A stretch of DNA of 64,000 nucleotides from Luscinia megarhynchos (Eukaryota; Chordata; Aves; Passeriformes; Turdidae), in NCBI GenBank assembly GCA_034336665.1, contig JAPFBE010000036.1, forward strand, positions 372,001 to 436,000. The letters are read 5' to 3'. The notes under the pieces were generated by a model that saw only the letters and a program-made list of their open reading frames with translations, was not told where the DNA came from and made no database searches. Below, piece by piece: positions 11,090 through 22,141 of the stretch. Position 1 is the stretch's first letter, and each line of letters starts with the position of its first letter. The position numbers and the translations under genes are program-made.

Positions 11090-11260
11090 AAGTTGCCAGC
11101 AGCCTCATTTAAAAAGTTATTATTTTAAAATGATTTTTGTGAAACGTCAGGATAATTTTCACACAGCCAGCGAACTAGAAATTGCAAACCCCCCTTTAAA
11201 AACTGAAAATTGCTGTGACGAAGAATGTTTTTAAATTGGAGATAAATTTCCTGCTATAAG
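11090..11260 (-). pseudogene. gag: gag matrix-like remnant of the Y-box element
   Basis: A minus-strand reading contains NFQFLKGGLQFLVRWLCENY, then PDVSQKSF and a stop. After a shift, NFLNEAAGNLPSEDFPVVKA follows. The pattern of hydrophobic helices with WLCENYPDV resembles the N-terminal matrix part of class II Gag. No ATG or myristoylation signal was identified. It lies downstream of the primer site, where gag should begin. Confidence 0.45.
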
Positions 11261-11420
11261 TAGATGTATCTTACTGGCATTTTTCACCCCAAGTGTGTTC
11301 CCAGCACGCGAGAGCAAAAGGAGAAAAAGCATAGAGTGCTGCAAAGTTTCAAACTCACAACAGTAAGATTAAAAAACAGTCTTGGGCTGGTTGTTGTAGA
11401 TGCATTCACGGAAAAAGTTG

Positions 11421-11438
11421 GTCCTGTTTGGTGCGCCA
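11421..11438 (-). other. Primer-binding-site-like sequence of the Y-box element
   Basis: The minus strand reads TGGCGCACCAAACAGGAC two bases inside the U5 remnant. It begins TGGCGC as lysine-primed elements do and resembles the tRNA-Lys3 complement with several differences. Confidence 0.5.
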
Positions 11439-11440
11439 CT

Positions 11441-11485
11441 TGTTGCATTTTGATGTTGCTTGGGGTGAATGAGCAGAACAGGCCT
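11441..11485 (-). repeat. U5 remnant of the Y-box element's 5' LTR
   Basis: About 45 bases nearly identical to 8971-9015. Similarity then stops abruptly and another element's leader begins, so the rest of this LTR has been lost or replaced. Confidence 0.7.
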
Positions 11486-11920
11486 ATCAGCAACACCAGC
11501 CACTGTATAATAACACTAGCAATTAAAGCAGATCTGAAATCCTTGAAAACTGGTGGGGTAGCCTCAAAAGGCTGGGTGATGGGTTTGGAGAAAATTTCCC
11601 TTGCATTCATTACCTCACAGTAAGTACCATTATTGAAATAACCCCAGAAACACACAGTTTGATTACGATAGCTCTGGATCTATGTGGCCACTTTTCAGAA
11701 AAAATTAAAAAACCATGAATTCCTGACATAATCAATCCACCAAACGAATCGGATAATAGCTACAGTTACTTTGGTGGGGGGTCCCATATTCAAATAAGGG
11801 CTTGCAAATGGAAGAGAGATATTTGCGATCACATGGAGCCCAAACCAGATTAAACCGGACAGCATGTTGCCGCTTAAGAGAGCTGTTACTCCTGTCTTAA
11901 CTCTCCTCTCAGTGCCCTCT
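11486..11920 (-). other. Leader or internal sequence of a second class II element, with hydrophobic reading frames
   Basis: Region inside the LTR at 11944-13208. Minus-strand frames at 11695-12048 and 11284-11655 encode hydrophobic stretches (for example ALIASVIIQWLVLLIGLFC), separated by stops. I do not recognise a family. The first frame runs back through the primer site into the LTR and the second runs on into the U5 remnant, so their ends are incidental. Confidence 0.4.
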
Positions 11921-11938
11921 GCCCCACTTTGGGCGCCA
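11921..11938 (-). other. Primer-binding site, tRNA-Lys1,2 type, of the second class II element
   Basis: The minus strand reads TGGCGCCCAAAGTGGGGC, one base different from the tRNA-Lys1,2 complement. It lies 5 bases from the LTR starting at 11944. Confidence 0.8.
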
Positions 11939-11943
11939 AAATC

Positions 11944-13208
11944 TGTTCTGGTTTTAAGGACAGGTGTCTGCCAATAAAGGCAGAAGTTTTCCTTTGAATT
12001 AGAGACTTTAATTCCACTCCCCCCAAGTATTTTAAATGTTTGAATCAAAGACTCTGAGGCAGAGATAAGAGGGTAGGAATAATAGCTCTTTTACTAATAT
12101 ATCTAACCGTATGCCCAAGTTTAGGACAAATTTGGGGAAAGACCTCCCAAAAAACTCAGAAAGAATTCTCCTCAGGGGGAAAGTGGAAAAAACCTTATTT
12201 ATTAACAAAACACAAGAGAAAACACTTCCCAGTCAGACCCATATAACAAAAAAACCAAATTTCACCGAGAGAGAGAGAGAGATGAGCTCTGCGATCTTCG
12301 CTGGGAAGGGCGGAGAGCTTCTTGGCAAGCTTCCAGAGGCAGTCTCTGAGGTTCAGATCTGTTTTCCTCTGGAGTCGGTTCCGGTCTTCTGGATGAGGGG
12401 AAGAAGAGAGAGAGAAAGAGGGGCAGCCGGGGTAGGCAGCAAGGGTAGCAAGCGAGCAAGCAGCCTAGCTAGCCAGGGGGCAAGCAAGCAAGCCGGGCGA
12501 GCAAGCAGCAGCAGCCAAGCCGGGGCAAGCCAGCAGCGAGCCGGGCAGCTCGGGGGGAGGGGCCACCACGCCGCCGACAGCTCCATGCAGACAGGGAGGG
12601 GAGGGGGGGGTGGGGCAGGGAGAGGAGCTAGTCATAACATCAACCCAGGACACCGTACAAGCAGAGACAGCAGCAGTTGTTAAAATTATCAACAAAGCAG
12701 AACAGATAACTCGGTCCCAGTCCTTTCTTTAGCTGTGGGCACGCTCTCTCTGCTCTCGGTCCCGGTGCTCCAGATAGAACAAAGATCGACAGCCGCAGAG
12801 AGGCGGGCGGGAGCGGAAGCGGGAGAGGGCGGCCGCGGCCACGCCGGTCTCAGGGGGAGAGTGGGCTGGAGCGGGCAGCTCCTCACTCACCGTTTGTGTC
12901 CGGGTGATTAGCTGTGTCCTCAGAGGCAGGAGGCTGTAGTGGGGCAGATGCAGGGCAGGTGATCACAGAGGGTCTGGCTCTCCTGCGTTCAGCCGCGTGG
13001 CTGGGGATGGGGGTCTTCCCCCGAGCTCGCCGGAAACACAAGTCCTTTCCGGAAGCATGAGAGTCCCTCCTGAAGCCCAGCTCCCACCTACCCCTTTTGT
13101 CCAGAGTCGTCAAAGGTCCTGGGTGTAACCCGGCCAGCTCCATTGGCATGATAATGGGAAAAATTCTTTAAATTGGCACAGTAATAGAAAAACCCTCAAC
13201 CCCCAACA
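11944..13208 (-). repeat. Class II LTR, interrupted by a solo LTR
   Basis: Plus-strand ends are TGTTCTGG (11944) and CCCCCAACA (13208), adjoining the lysine primer site. Without the 540-bp insertion at 12113-12652 the LTR is about 720 bp. Open frames within it are incidental. The partner LTR was not found. Confidence 0.65.
12113..12652 (-). repeat. ERVL-type solo LTR (540 bp), TSD ccgta
   Basis: On the minus strand it starts TGTCCTGGGTTGATG and on the plus strand TGCCCAAGTTTAGGACAAA. It is flanked by perfect 5-bp duplications ccgta (12108-12112 and 12653-12657). Same LTR family as 23387-24022 and 50989-51579. It carries a CAG/CTG-rich tract that gives meaningless Leu/Ala-rich frames. Confidence 0.92.
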
Positions 13209-13700
13209 GTACTGAACATTCCTGCCTGGATTTGAGGGTTTATTACCTCAGGGTTTGGGGAATTGGCAGGATCACCACTGAACCTTCAGACAAGGACCAG
13301 ACCTTTCCACAGGACCACCGCTTCTACAAGACCATATCTATCACTCCAACGGGACTGCAACAACCATTTAATCAGACTGCTACCACCACCCTGACCAACA
13401 GGGTGTCAGGTTGTACTCTTATTTTGTCAGTTTAAGCCAGTGTTTCTGTACTATTGTCCTTATTGTAGCTTTCCTATTAAATTGTAACTCTGAATTGAAA
13501 TTGCTTGCAAGGTATTTCTGTGGGGTTAATTCCTCCTGCTGGTTTACCTTCAAACCGGCACAAATACCTGGAATATGAAATAAAATTATGAAGGAAGACT
13601 TTCCCTTGGTCAAGGGGAATATGGTCAGACAACACCGAGGCAAACTCGTGTTGTAATTTGTGCTGATTTTGCATTAATTGGCACTTTGAAGAGGGCATTC
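13209..13700. other. Unassigned sequence
   Basis: No gene or clear repeat boundary seen. Some segments look like decayed LTR (for example the AT-rich CCTATTAAATTGTAACTCTG stretch near 13470), but I cannot delimit them. Confidence 0.4.
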
Positions 13701-14390
13701 AGAGAAGTTTTCTCCCTGAGAACTTCCTCTGTGACTTGATGGGACTAATTGGAGGCTGGTTTGGTTGTTGACAGCCTGGGAAACCAATTGGAGGATTTGG
13801 TCCATCTCCATGAATTCACATATTGAAGTGAGTAAACTCGGCAAAGGTACCTTTTCTCTTCCCGCAGGAGTGCAAGTAACAGGGCCCGGGCCTGACTCCA
13901 CTGCAGGCCTATGGGCCTGACAGGGGGCAGGGCCGAGCCCCCCCCCCCTCCGCCCCCCTCTCAGAAACTGGCATGTCCCAGAAGGAAGGACAGGTGGCCA
14001 TCGGCAGTGGGTGCTGTAGCTGGGGCCCAGGGAGGCTGATTGAAGTACCAGATACCTCTCCCCACCCTTTCCAGAGCAGATGCTGCTGTTTCTGGCTTGG
14101 GCCAGCCCCTCCCAGCACGGCCTGAGTCTCCTGAGATCCTGGCACAGCTCCAGCATGGCCTGGCCGAAACCTCTGCATTCTCCATGTGAGATTTTAACCC
14201 ATTCAGTGCTCAGATAAGACTTGCAGACCTTCAGTCCTCCCTTGAGTGAGAGGAAAAAGAACAGAGAGGATACACCAAAGTCAGTGAAGCAGGAGTCAAG
14301 TTCCAGATGGAAGGAGAATGAGGAGACGCCGTGAATTTGGTCTGAAAACCCTTCTGGAGAAGACCACAGATCTCAGACCAATCTGGGACA
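13700..14390. repeat. Dispersed repeat R, copy 1
   Basis: Long similarity to 28845-29558 (GAACTTCCTCTGTGACTTGATGGGAC..., CCATGTGAGATTTTAACCC..., GAGTCAAGTTCCAGATGGAAGGAG...). It continues as TTTGGTCTGAAAACCC, which in copy 3 lies beyond the class I ERV at 52831. Copy 1 is therefore an uninterrupted relative of the site used by ERV N. Probably an old LTR; orientation not settled. Confidence 0.7.
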
Positions 14391-14579
14391 CGGGTAAGAT
14401 CCCATTCAATAATAAGTCATTCTTTTGGGAATCCACATAAGACATGGGGATCTTCCAGTGCATTAGGTGGGTTGTTTGCTATTCTGGGATTCGGTATTTG
14501 ACTTGGTTTTATCAATTGATAATTGTTTTGTATTTGTATTTACATCTGTGTTGTAACATTTTGGTTCTACTATTCAGAG

Positions 14580-15040
14580 ATGGGTAGTGGACAATCTAAA
14601 GGGGGCATTCTGAAAAAATCCCCACTTGGTTGCATTTTACAACATTGGAGGAAGATTGGTGGGCCCCCTGGGGAAACAGCTACCAGGGAGAATTACATTA
14701 AGTGTTGTAATTAATTGTGGCCGTTGTACAAACTAGACTGCATAAAAGTAGCCACAAAATGGAGCCATGAATTACAATACATTGTTACAGCTAATGTTTT
14801 TAAGATGGGAACAGAAATGTGATGATGTTATGTATGCTGATATGTTTTTCACTTTGGAGAATCATCCCGAAAGGCAGAAAGATTGTGGGTTGAACCCAAT
14901 CCTCTCAGATCTTTTTGTGCTGGGTGTTGAAAAGGAGAATCAAGGAAAAGGGTTAAAATAGTGTTGTTCTATGTGCAGCATAGGACAAATTTGTTCTAAA
15001 CATCTCCCCCATAAGGAATACAATTTAGAGCTTATGGTCA
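14580..15040 (+). pseudogene. gag: Class I gag remnant (matrix region)
   Basis: The ATG at 14580 gives MGSGQSKGG, a myristoylation-type start. The following residues (SPLGCILQHWRKI, then in another frame YNTLLQLMF and FFTLENHPERQKDCG) parallel the matrix region of ERV N (from 31021). Stops and frameshifts break it, and similarity ends at about 15040 in a short repeat also seen at 18877 and 24566. No capsid or pol follows. Confidence 0.8.
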
Positions 15041-15213
15041 GGCTTAATTGCAGGTTGGATGGAGGAACAGATATTCAGGCTGCCAAGACTGATATTATGA
15101 GGAAACTGGCATGTAGAGGTAGATTTAGCATGTCTAGAAGAGAAGATAGTGAGGATGCATCGAGGAGCAGGGGGTTTTAGTCCAGTTGCAGGGAGTAAAG
15201 CTAAACACAGAGA

Positions 15214-15821
15214 TGTGACAGTAGCTCCCCTCTGTAGCTGCCGGAGCTAGGATGGTTCTGGCTCCTGGCTGCCACGGGTCCGGATAACTCCTGGGGGCCT
15301 CGAGGCAGAATTCAACTACAAGGTCTTAGTGCAAGCAATGCCCAACAATTAGGCAGACAGCTTTTTTGTGAGGTTCATCTTCGCTTGCAGACCTTAGCTA
15401 GCTAGGAATGAGATCTTAGGATTGCAGCAGAGGTTCCGAAGATAGCTTTATTTCTTCAAAGGGTTCCACTAGCAAAATTTGAATACATAGCCTCACAACG
15501 GGTTTTTATAGGGTTTAGGAGGATTGAAATCTAACCAGTAAAATTATAAGTTGAAAACTATCCAATTACTTTAAGATTCTAGGTGAGAAAAGACTAATCA
15601 TTTAGTAAAGTTAAAGACCAATAGAAATTCTAAAAGATAACAGTGGTTTCTCTAGGGGGGTGAACATTTCTCTAACATGAGTCATCCTAAGAAAGGGTTT
15701 CTTATCTCAGGGGATGAGGTCCCAGGGGCCCTTTTCAAGGATAGCTGTATCATCCACACCCCTCCATCAGGGGATAGGTATGGATGGTCCAATCACAGCA
15801 AAAGTTCAATTTTCAATAACA
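15214..15821 (-). repeat. Possible solo LTR
   Basis: TG...CA boundaries (TGTGACAGTAG at about 15216, TTCAATAACA at 15821). There is an AATAAA on the minus strand at about 15450 (GATAGCTTTATTTC on plus). I found no convincing target duplication, so the limits are tentative. Confidence 0.4.
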
Positions 15822-16799
15822 GATCTTAATAATTGGACATAACATGTTGAAGTACTATTAAAGCATCAGTGAAGAAGGCAGATCTGAGGTTATCAGCACT
15901 ACTTCTCTTTTGCTGGGCAGGACCAAAGCAGTAACCTCAGAGCAGTGAGGATTCTGGCAATGTTTGACATGGAATAGTAGACAAGACTACACTGGTAAAG
16001 GACAGCAAAGAAGGGGGACAGAAAGAGGCAGGCTAAGAGAAGATTCAGAAGGAAACTTAGGCAGAAGAAGAAATTTGAAAGGTGAGGCTGTTTTTTAAAG
16101 AAATGGTATTATATTAAAATACTAAGTATTATACTAAAAACAAAAAACCAAAATGTGAGTATATTTTGAATTATTAAATTTTGAGTTACTTGGTTACAAT
16201 TCTATCTCATGATTCTGAGAACAGTGCATGAGATTTGCTGTCTGGTTTTTTTTTTGGAATCAGAGGAAGCCCTTCAGTGAATTGTAGTCCTGTAATTCAA
16301 AGAGCTGCTTGTTTTGTTTTATATAATGCATGGATATGAGTCCTGGTCCTGTGCCCACTGCCAGCTACTAATTCAACATTATATTCTTCTTGGGGAAGAA
16401 TAATCTCATGCAGCAATGTATTTGAATAATTTAGGCCATAGTTTATACCAGATGCACCAGCCTAGCCATTTTTAGCTGTTTTATCAAACACTCTGGAATT
16501 CATCAAGGCTACTGAAACATAAATTGTGCTAAATTGGGAGAGAAGAAGCTGAAAAACAGAATACCAAGATTAGAAGAACCAAGATAAAGGTGGGGGGTGA
16601 AGCACTGGACCGTAACCAATCATATTTCCTTCAAGGTGCATGCAGAGCGCATGAACAAGATAGAGGCACGAATCAAAAAAATGCATGATCATGTGGACAG
16701 TAGTTTTAGAATGTATAATTAGGGTATAAGGTAAACAATAAATCAGCTTCTGCATAGTCACATTGATTTGTCATTCGGAAGTCTTTTGTTCCTACAACC
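15822..16799. other. No gene recognised
   Basis: AT-rich sequence without a supported gene. Only short incidental frames are present. Confidence 0.5.
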
Positions 16800-16955
16800 C
16801 CAGACGCCAGCACAGGCTGAGGGTGACCTGCTGGAAAGCAGCTCTGCCTAGAAGAACCTGGGGATCCTGATGGACAACAAGTTATCCATGAGTCAGCGGT
16901 GCCCTTGAGGCCAAGAAGGACAATGGAAACCTGGGGTGCTTTGGGAAAACATATT
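16800..16955 (+). repeat. CR1 LINE fragment (ORF2 part)
   Basis: A translated relic of the CR1 reverse transcriptase C-terminal region (sense NLGILMDNKLSMSQ..., AKKDNGNLGCFGK). It corresponds to the same CR1 region as 56229-56477. Short and frameshifted. Confidence 0.7.
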
Positions 16956-16962
16956 GTTGGGG

Positions 16963-17930
16963 ATTAGGATTTTTTCTTTTGTTTCTTTCTCTCATGGAAT
17001 TTTGTCCCATTTGTTGCTAAGAGACAATAACGATCAGTACTTAAGAGAGACAAAAGATGAAGCCAAGGGGGAGGAGTGCAGCTGGCTACACTATCCTAGC
17101 TGAGGGGCATTCTCTCGGGAAGGGCAGAGATACCTCAAGATTTTGGGCTGGAGGTGAGGGGCTTCTAGCTCTCTCGTGCTCTCTCTGTCTCACTCTGCAT
17201 CAGAGGGGAGACAGACTGCAGTCACTGTGGGAAGAATTCACCACCACTGCGGGGTTCTGTCTCCTGCGGTCTTCTCCTACCTTGAGTGGAGCTCTGCTCA
17301 TAAGAGCGACCATTGGACTGGGACTTTATTAACACCCTACCTCACTGGAAGGGACCTTCACCATCTACTCAAGTGCCTCAGGGAAAACCTGTGACCCTGA
17401 GCCCCTCTGAGGGAGCCTCTCGTGGTCGTGTTCGGGAGCTCAGCTGCTGCTGCCCAGCCCCGCCATTTTTTGCCACTGCTCTGGGTTTTTTTGCTACACT
17501 GTGACCCAGCAGTCCCTGTCTACCTGGGCACCCCGCGGCTCCTGCTACAGCTGCAGAGTTTCTGATACATTTTGTTTGCCTCTTCAGGGTCTGCTTGCCT
17601 CTGCCGTTCCAGCTTGCTGCTTGCGAGGTTTCTGCTACGGCTCATTTCACTATCCGGAGGGGCACTGGGACTGGCTGCTCCTGTGAGGTTGTACAGGAAG
17701 CCCTTTTCCATCTCTTCCGTCAGCTGCGCTGCCATTAGCCGCGTGAGACAGCTGAGCTCACGTCACAGAACCCCCTGCAGTTGCAGGGGAATCATCACAC
17801 ATGCTCTCCCTGGGTGGGGGCCAACAGCGCTCCTTCCGGCTGTGATCATAACTACACCAAAGAGGAAAGTGCTTGACAGCGGAGAAAAGGCTGGTACTGG
17901 GTTTCTGGTTTTGTTTGTTGTTGTTTCTCT
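16963..17930 (+). repeat. Probable LTR-derived sequence
   Basis: Begins TGTTGGGGATTAGG after the CR1 fragment and becomes GC-rich (17050-17850). Start and composition fit an avian LTR plus leader, but I see no terminal CA, primer site or duplication. Pro/Ser-rich frames here are probably incidental. Confidence 0.3.
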
Positions 17931-17933
17931 TTT

Positions 17934-18493
<560 letters not shown>

Positions 18494-18563
<70 letters not shown>

Positions 18564-18590
18564 CATACACATACACATACATATACATAC
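18494..18590. repeat. Hexanucleotide microsatellite, right part
   Basis: The continuation of the ATACAT array beyond the solo LTR, with ACACAT variants near its right end. Confidence 0.95.
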
Positions 18591-18744
18591 TAGTCAAGAA
18601 CTGTTATTCCTTTTCCCCATATCTTTGCCTGGAAGCCCCATAATTTCGGAGTTATACTCATTCAGAGGGAAGGAAGTAAAAATTTCCATTCCAAGGGAGG
18701 TTTCTGCCTTCCTTGGCAGACAGCTGTCTTTCAAACAAAGACAA

Positions 18745-18860
18745 GCATTGCCAGCAGATCAAAGAAGGGGATCTTGCCCTTCTACTCAGCCCTGGCGAAG
18801 CACCTCTGAAGTGCTGTGTCTAGTTCTGGGCTCCTTAGTACAAGAGAGACATGGAGCTTG
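18745..18860 (+). repeat. CR1 LINE fragment
   Basis: Contains the recognisable CR1 stretch AAGTGCTGTGTCTAGTTCTG followed by GGCTCCTTAGTACAAGAGAG. It ends shortly before the class I LTR at 18898. Confidence 0.8.
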
Positions 18861-18897
18861 GGATCTTATGGTCAGTCCTGATTGCAGGTTGGATGAG

Positions 18898-19447
18898 TGT
18901 TATGAATGCATGAAATGTTGTTGAAAAGTATTGGATAAATGCTATATGTATAATGTTAAAATAGCATTTCTATATGGATATAGCCTTGAGTAATAGTAAA
19001 AGTTAGACATAAGTTTTTTTTAGAGATAGTATGTTTAAACTACCTGCTTAGTCAAAGATAACAGCCCGTGAACATGTGATGGGGACCCCTGCAGCTGACA
19101 AGACAATTATCAACACGCACTGGCTGGACCACCACCTAAATTAAAAGGGATAAGGTGAAGAATAAAACCACAAGCCAAGAAACACGCATGCTCTAAAAAG
19201 GCGGACCCAAAGGAGTGGCCATGCTAAACAGTTCCTAGAAACAATTGACTATGCATGAAGGTCTATGAATATGTAACAAGTGGATGGCTTGTAAAACATA
19301 TTTAAAGGGATGTTCGCTAAGTAGCGGTGTGCTCTCGGCAGCATGCCAGGCACCCAGCCGTTTTAACCCTTTGCTTTATGTATGTCTCCTATTGTCTTTT
19401 TATTAAACCTTTTAATTCTCCCAAAACATTGAACCGTGTTTTTCACA
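18898..19447 (+). repeat. 5' LTR of ERV P (550 bp)
   Basis: TGTTATGAATG at 18898 to GTTTTTCACA at 19447. The final 103 bases recur at 24462-24564 with one difference by eye. TATTAAACC-type sequence near 19400 may serve as the polyadenylation region. Confidence 0.85.
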
Positions 19448-19449
19448 GT

Positions 19450-19468
19450 TGGGGCTCTCGTCCGGGAT
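19450..19468 (+). other. Primer-binding site of ERV P, tRNA-Pro-like
   Basis: TGGGGCTCTCGTCCGGGAT lies two bases after the LTR. It matches the tRNA-Pro complement of gammaretroviruses except for a small internal rearrangement and one extra base. Confidence 0.75.
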
Positions 19469-20283
19469 CGACACCTCGCCTCCAAGACCCCAGGGGTCCC
19501 AGAGCGAGGGGCACGCCCGCCCGATTTCGGCGGCCTCGCTCCGTTTCTCCTGGTGTGGATTGGGGTTTGCAGGTCAGACTACCCGAAGGACAAAAAGGAG
19601 GCAGATAAAGCAAAAGGAGAAGGAAAAAAGGGCTCCCTAAGACTGCGGCATTAGCCTCACAATTCTTGTGCACGAAGACCCGGACAAGAAGAAGGACTGT
19701 AAGTATTGTTCGGGGAGGCGGAGTGGTGTGTGTCTGAGATGCGAGCTGGTTACCCCAGACCTGCGAAGCGAGTGCGGAGTTTCCGAGGGCTGCAGTTCTG
19801 AAGTGTCGCGAGACACTCAGTTAGCGAGGAAACGAAGCGAGAGAAAAAAAGAGTGAAAGAATCCCCCTGTGGGTAATCGGGACTGGGTCCCGGGGGAGGG
19901 GCTGATGACCCCTTGGAGGGAGCCGAGGGTTTCCTGGTACAATCCACTAGGAAACAAGGAAAAAAGATACTGGGTTGAGGGTTAAGGAAAAAATCCAAGA
20001 GAACCTGGGCTTTCCTTGGTACTATGTCAAGGACCTAAGACATCTGGGCTTTGGAGGTTTTATACCCCTAAGTAAATATTAAGAACTAACTTAAAGAGTA
20101 AGGGGTACCTTATTTTTTGTGTTTATGTCTTGTTGTAAGTGAGTGAATGAAAGTGTGTATAGTACTGATTATTGATCCTAATTTTATAAAGTAAGGTGGA
20201 ACACGCTGTTGTGGAGAAGGGTAATATTGCAGTGTTGGGGAAATAGGAAAAAGGCTAAGGACAATTAGATAGAATATTGAGAG

Positions 20284-22093
20284 ATGGGACAAAAAAATAG
20301 TAAAAAAGGCTCAGGAGAAACAGGGGATAAGAAGGTGCCAGTAGAGATACCTGAAGATAGCCCTTAAGAAATTATGTTAAATAATTGAGAGGCTAATCCT
20401 TCTACAAGAGAAAAGGAAAAAGTAAAGATGATTCAGTTTTGTATGATAGAATGGGCAAAAACAGAAATAAGATCTGACCATGTTTTCTGGCCAAGATATG
20501 GGTCTTTTGAGGTTTGGATCTGCCAGGCTTTAAACACATTTGTAAATTCAAAAGAACTGGTTAACCCAGAAGAAGGAGAATATGCTGCATGCTGGATAAG
20601 AGAAAAAGAGTCACTGGGGGTAAAAGTTTATAAAATATCAGAAACTCCAAAGAAAGAAAAACACTGGGACCCCTTAGAAATGCTGCCTCCCCCGTTCCCC
20701 CCAGTACAAGCAGCTCCACTGCTGCCTGCTCCTCCCACCATGGCCCCTGCCCCGGTCGCTCTGAGTCCCCCGCCAGCACCGTCAGCTCCACTTCCACCCG
20801 CTTATGCCTCAGCCGCTCCGGCTGTCCCGTCCCCGGCCGTCCCCGGCCCAGCCGTGCTGGATTCCTCTGACCATGTGGCTGTCCGTGCCCCGGTCTGGTT
20901 TCCGCCGGAAGGATCTGCCTTGTCAGTGGTTCCGGTGGCAGTCCCTGCCCACACCCCCTCCCCGTCCTCGGAGGACTCAGGCAAAGGAACGCCTACCTTC
21001 GTTCCCTTATCAACAATGGACCCGGCTGTCCAAGGCGCTTCCTCCCTTAAAGGAGAAGTGCCATACCAAAACACACAGAGTTCTGTTAAACGGCAAACCT
21101 CCCCTGATGCTTCCCCAAAACTAGAACACAGAGATATAAGGGACAGTAAACAAAAGGACAGAGGAGAAAAGATTCATTTATTCCCATTAAGGGAAGTCCC
21201 TATGGGAGGAGGCGGGACGGGGTTTGTTAACTCCCCATTAACTTTCTCAGAAGTTAGGGAATTTAAAAGGGAAATTAAAGGATTATTAGAAAATCCCATA
21301 GATACAGCTGAACAATTAGACCAATTTTTAGGCCCAAATATTTTTACTTGGGAAGAGATGCAATCAATAATGAAAATAATATTTTCCCAAGAGGAGAGAC
21401 AAATGATTAGAAATGCTGGGATAAAGATTTGGGAAAGGGAAAACCAGCAGGGACCACCGGGGGACCAGAAAATGCCAATAGCACCCCCTAATTGGAATCA
21501 AAATGAGGAAACAGGGAGACAACATATGAATGATTATCGTAACTTGATAATCAAAGGAATAAAAGAGGGAGCAAATGTCAAAAAGGCTTTTGAAGTACAG
21601 CAAGGAAAGGATGAAACCCCAACAGAATGGCTGGAACGGCTTCAAAAAAATATGAAACAATATTCTGGAATAGATCCTGATACAATTCCAGGACAGGCTC
21701 TATTAAGAGTTAATTTTGTCACTCATGCCTGGCCAGATATTAGAAAAAAGCTGGAAAAAAATAGAGGATTGGCATGATAGATCATTAAATGAATTATTAA
21801 GAGAGGCTCAAAAGGTTTATGTCCGGAGAGATGAAGAAAAAGCTAAAATAGAAGCAAAAGTTATGGTAGCCACTATGAGAGAAAGTAACTTTCAAAGAAA
21901 TCTGAAGCCCCTAAACACCACTCCTAATCGTTCAGGTTTCAGAGAAAAAAACAGAACCCCAGTACAAGCAAAATCTCCAGAGTACTCTAATGCCTGCTTT
22001 TACTGTGGAAATGAGGGACATTATAAAAAGAATTGTCCCCACCATAAAAAGAACTTGAAAATATTCCAGGAGATACGCTCAGACGAAGAATAA
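20284..22093 (+). pseudogene. gag: gag of ERV P (broken)
   Basis: The likely original start at 20284 (MGQKNSKKGSGETG, myristoylation type) meets a TAA at 20365. The same frame reopens at 20428 and runs to 21777. This covers the matrix region (FWPRYGSFEVW), a Pro-rich linker with PPPFPP and capsid (to ETPTEWLERLQ). A frameshift near 21716-21777 puts nucleocapsid in the next frame (to 22093), with zinc knuckle CFYCGNEGHYKKNC (CX2CX4HX4C). Domain order and the single knuckle fit a gammaretrovirus-like Gag. Neither half alone gives a full product. Confidence 0.9.
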
Positions 22094-22141
22094 GGGTGTC
22101 ATAGGCTCTATTTTCTGGGGGACAAATACCATCTAGAGCCT

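Larger units (their letters stand above)
8971..11487 (-). mobile_element. Short LTR element carrying a Y-box protein sequence
   Basis: On the minus strand: a remnant of U5 (11441-11485), a primer-binding-site-like sequence (11421-11438), a short gag matrix-like piece, a Pro/Ala-rich GC-rich stretch, a Y-box cold-shock domain, a Ser/Pro-rich stretch, a polypurine tract, and a complete 346-bp LTR (8971-9316). No capsid, protease, polymerase or envelope was recognised. The layout resembles defective retroviruses that have replaced viral genes with host cDNA. The U3 and R parts of the upstream LTR are missing, so target duplications cannot be checked. It interrupts the ERVL pol relic at 8969. Confidence 0.7.
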
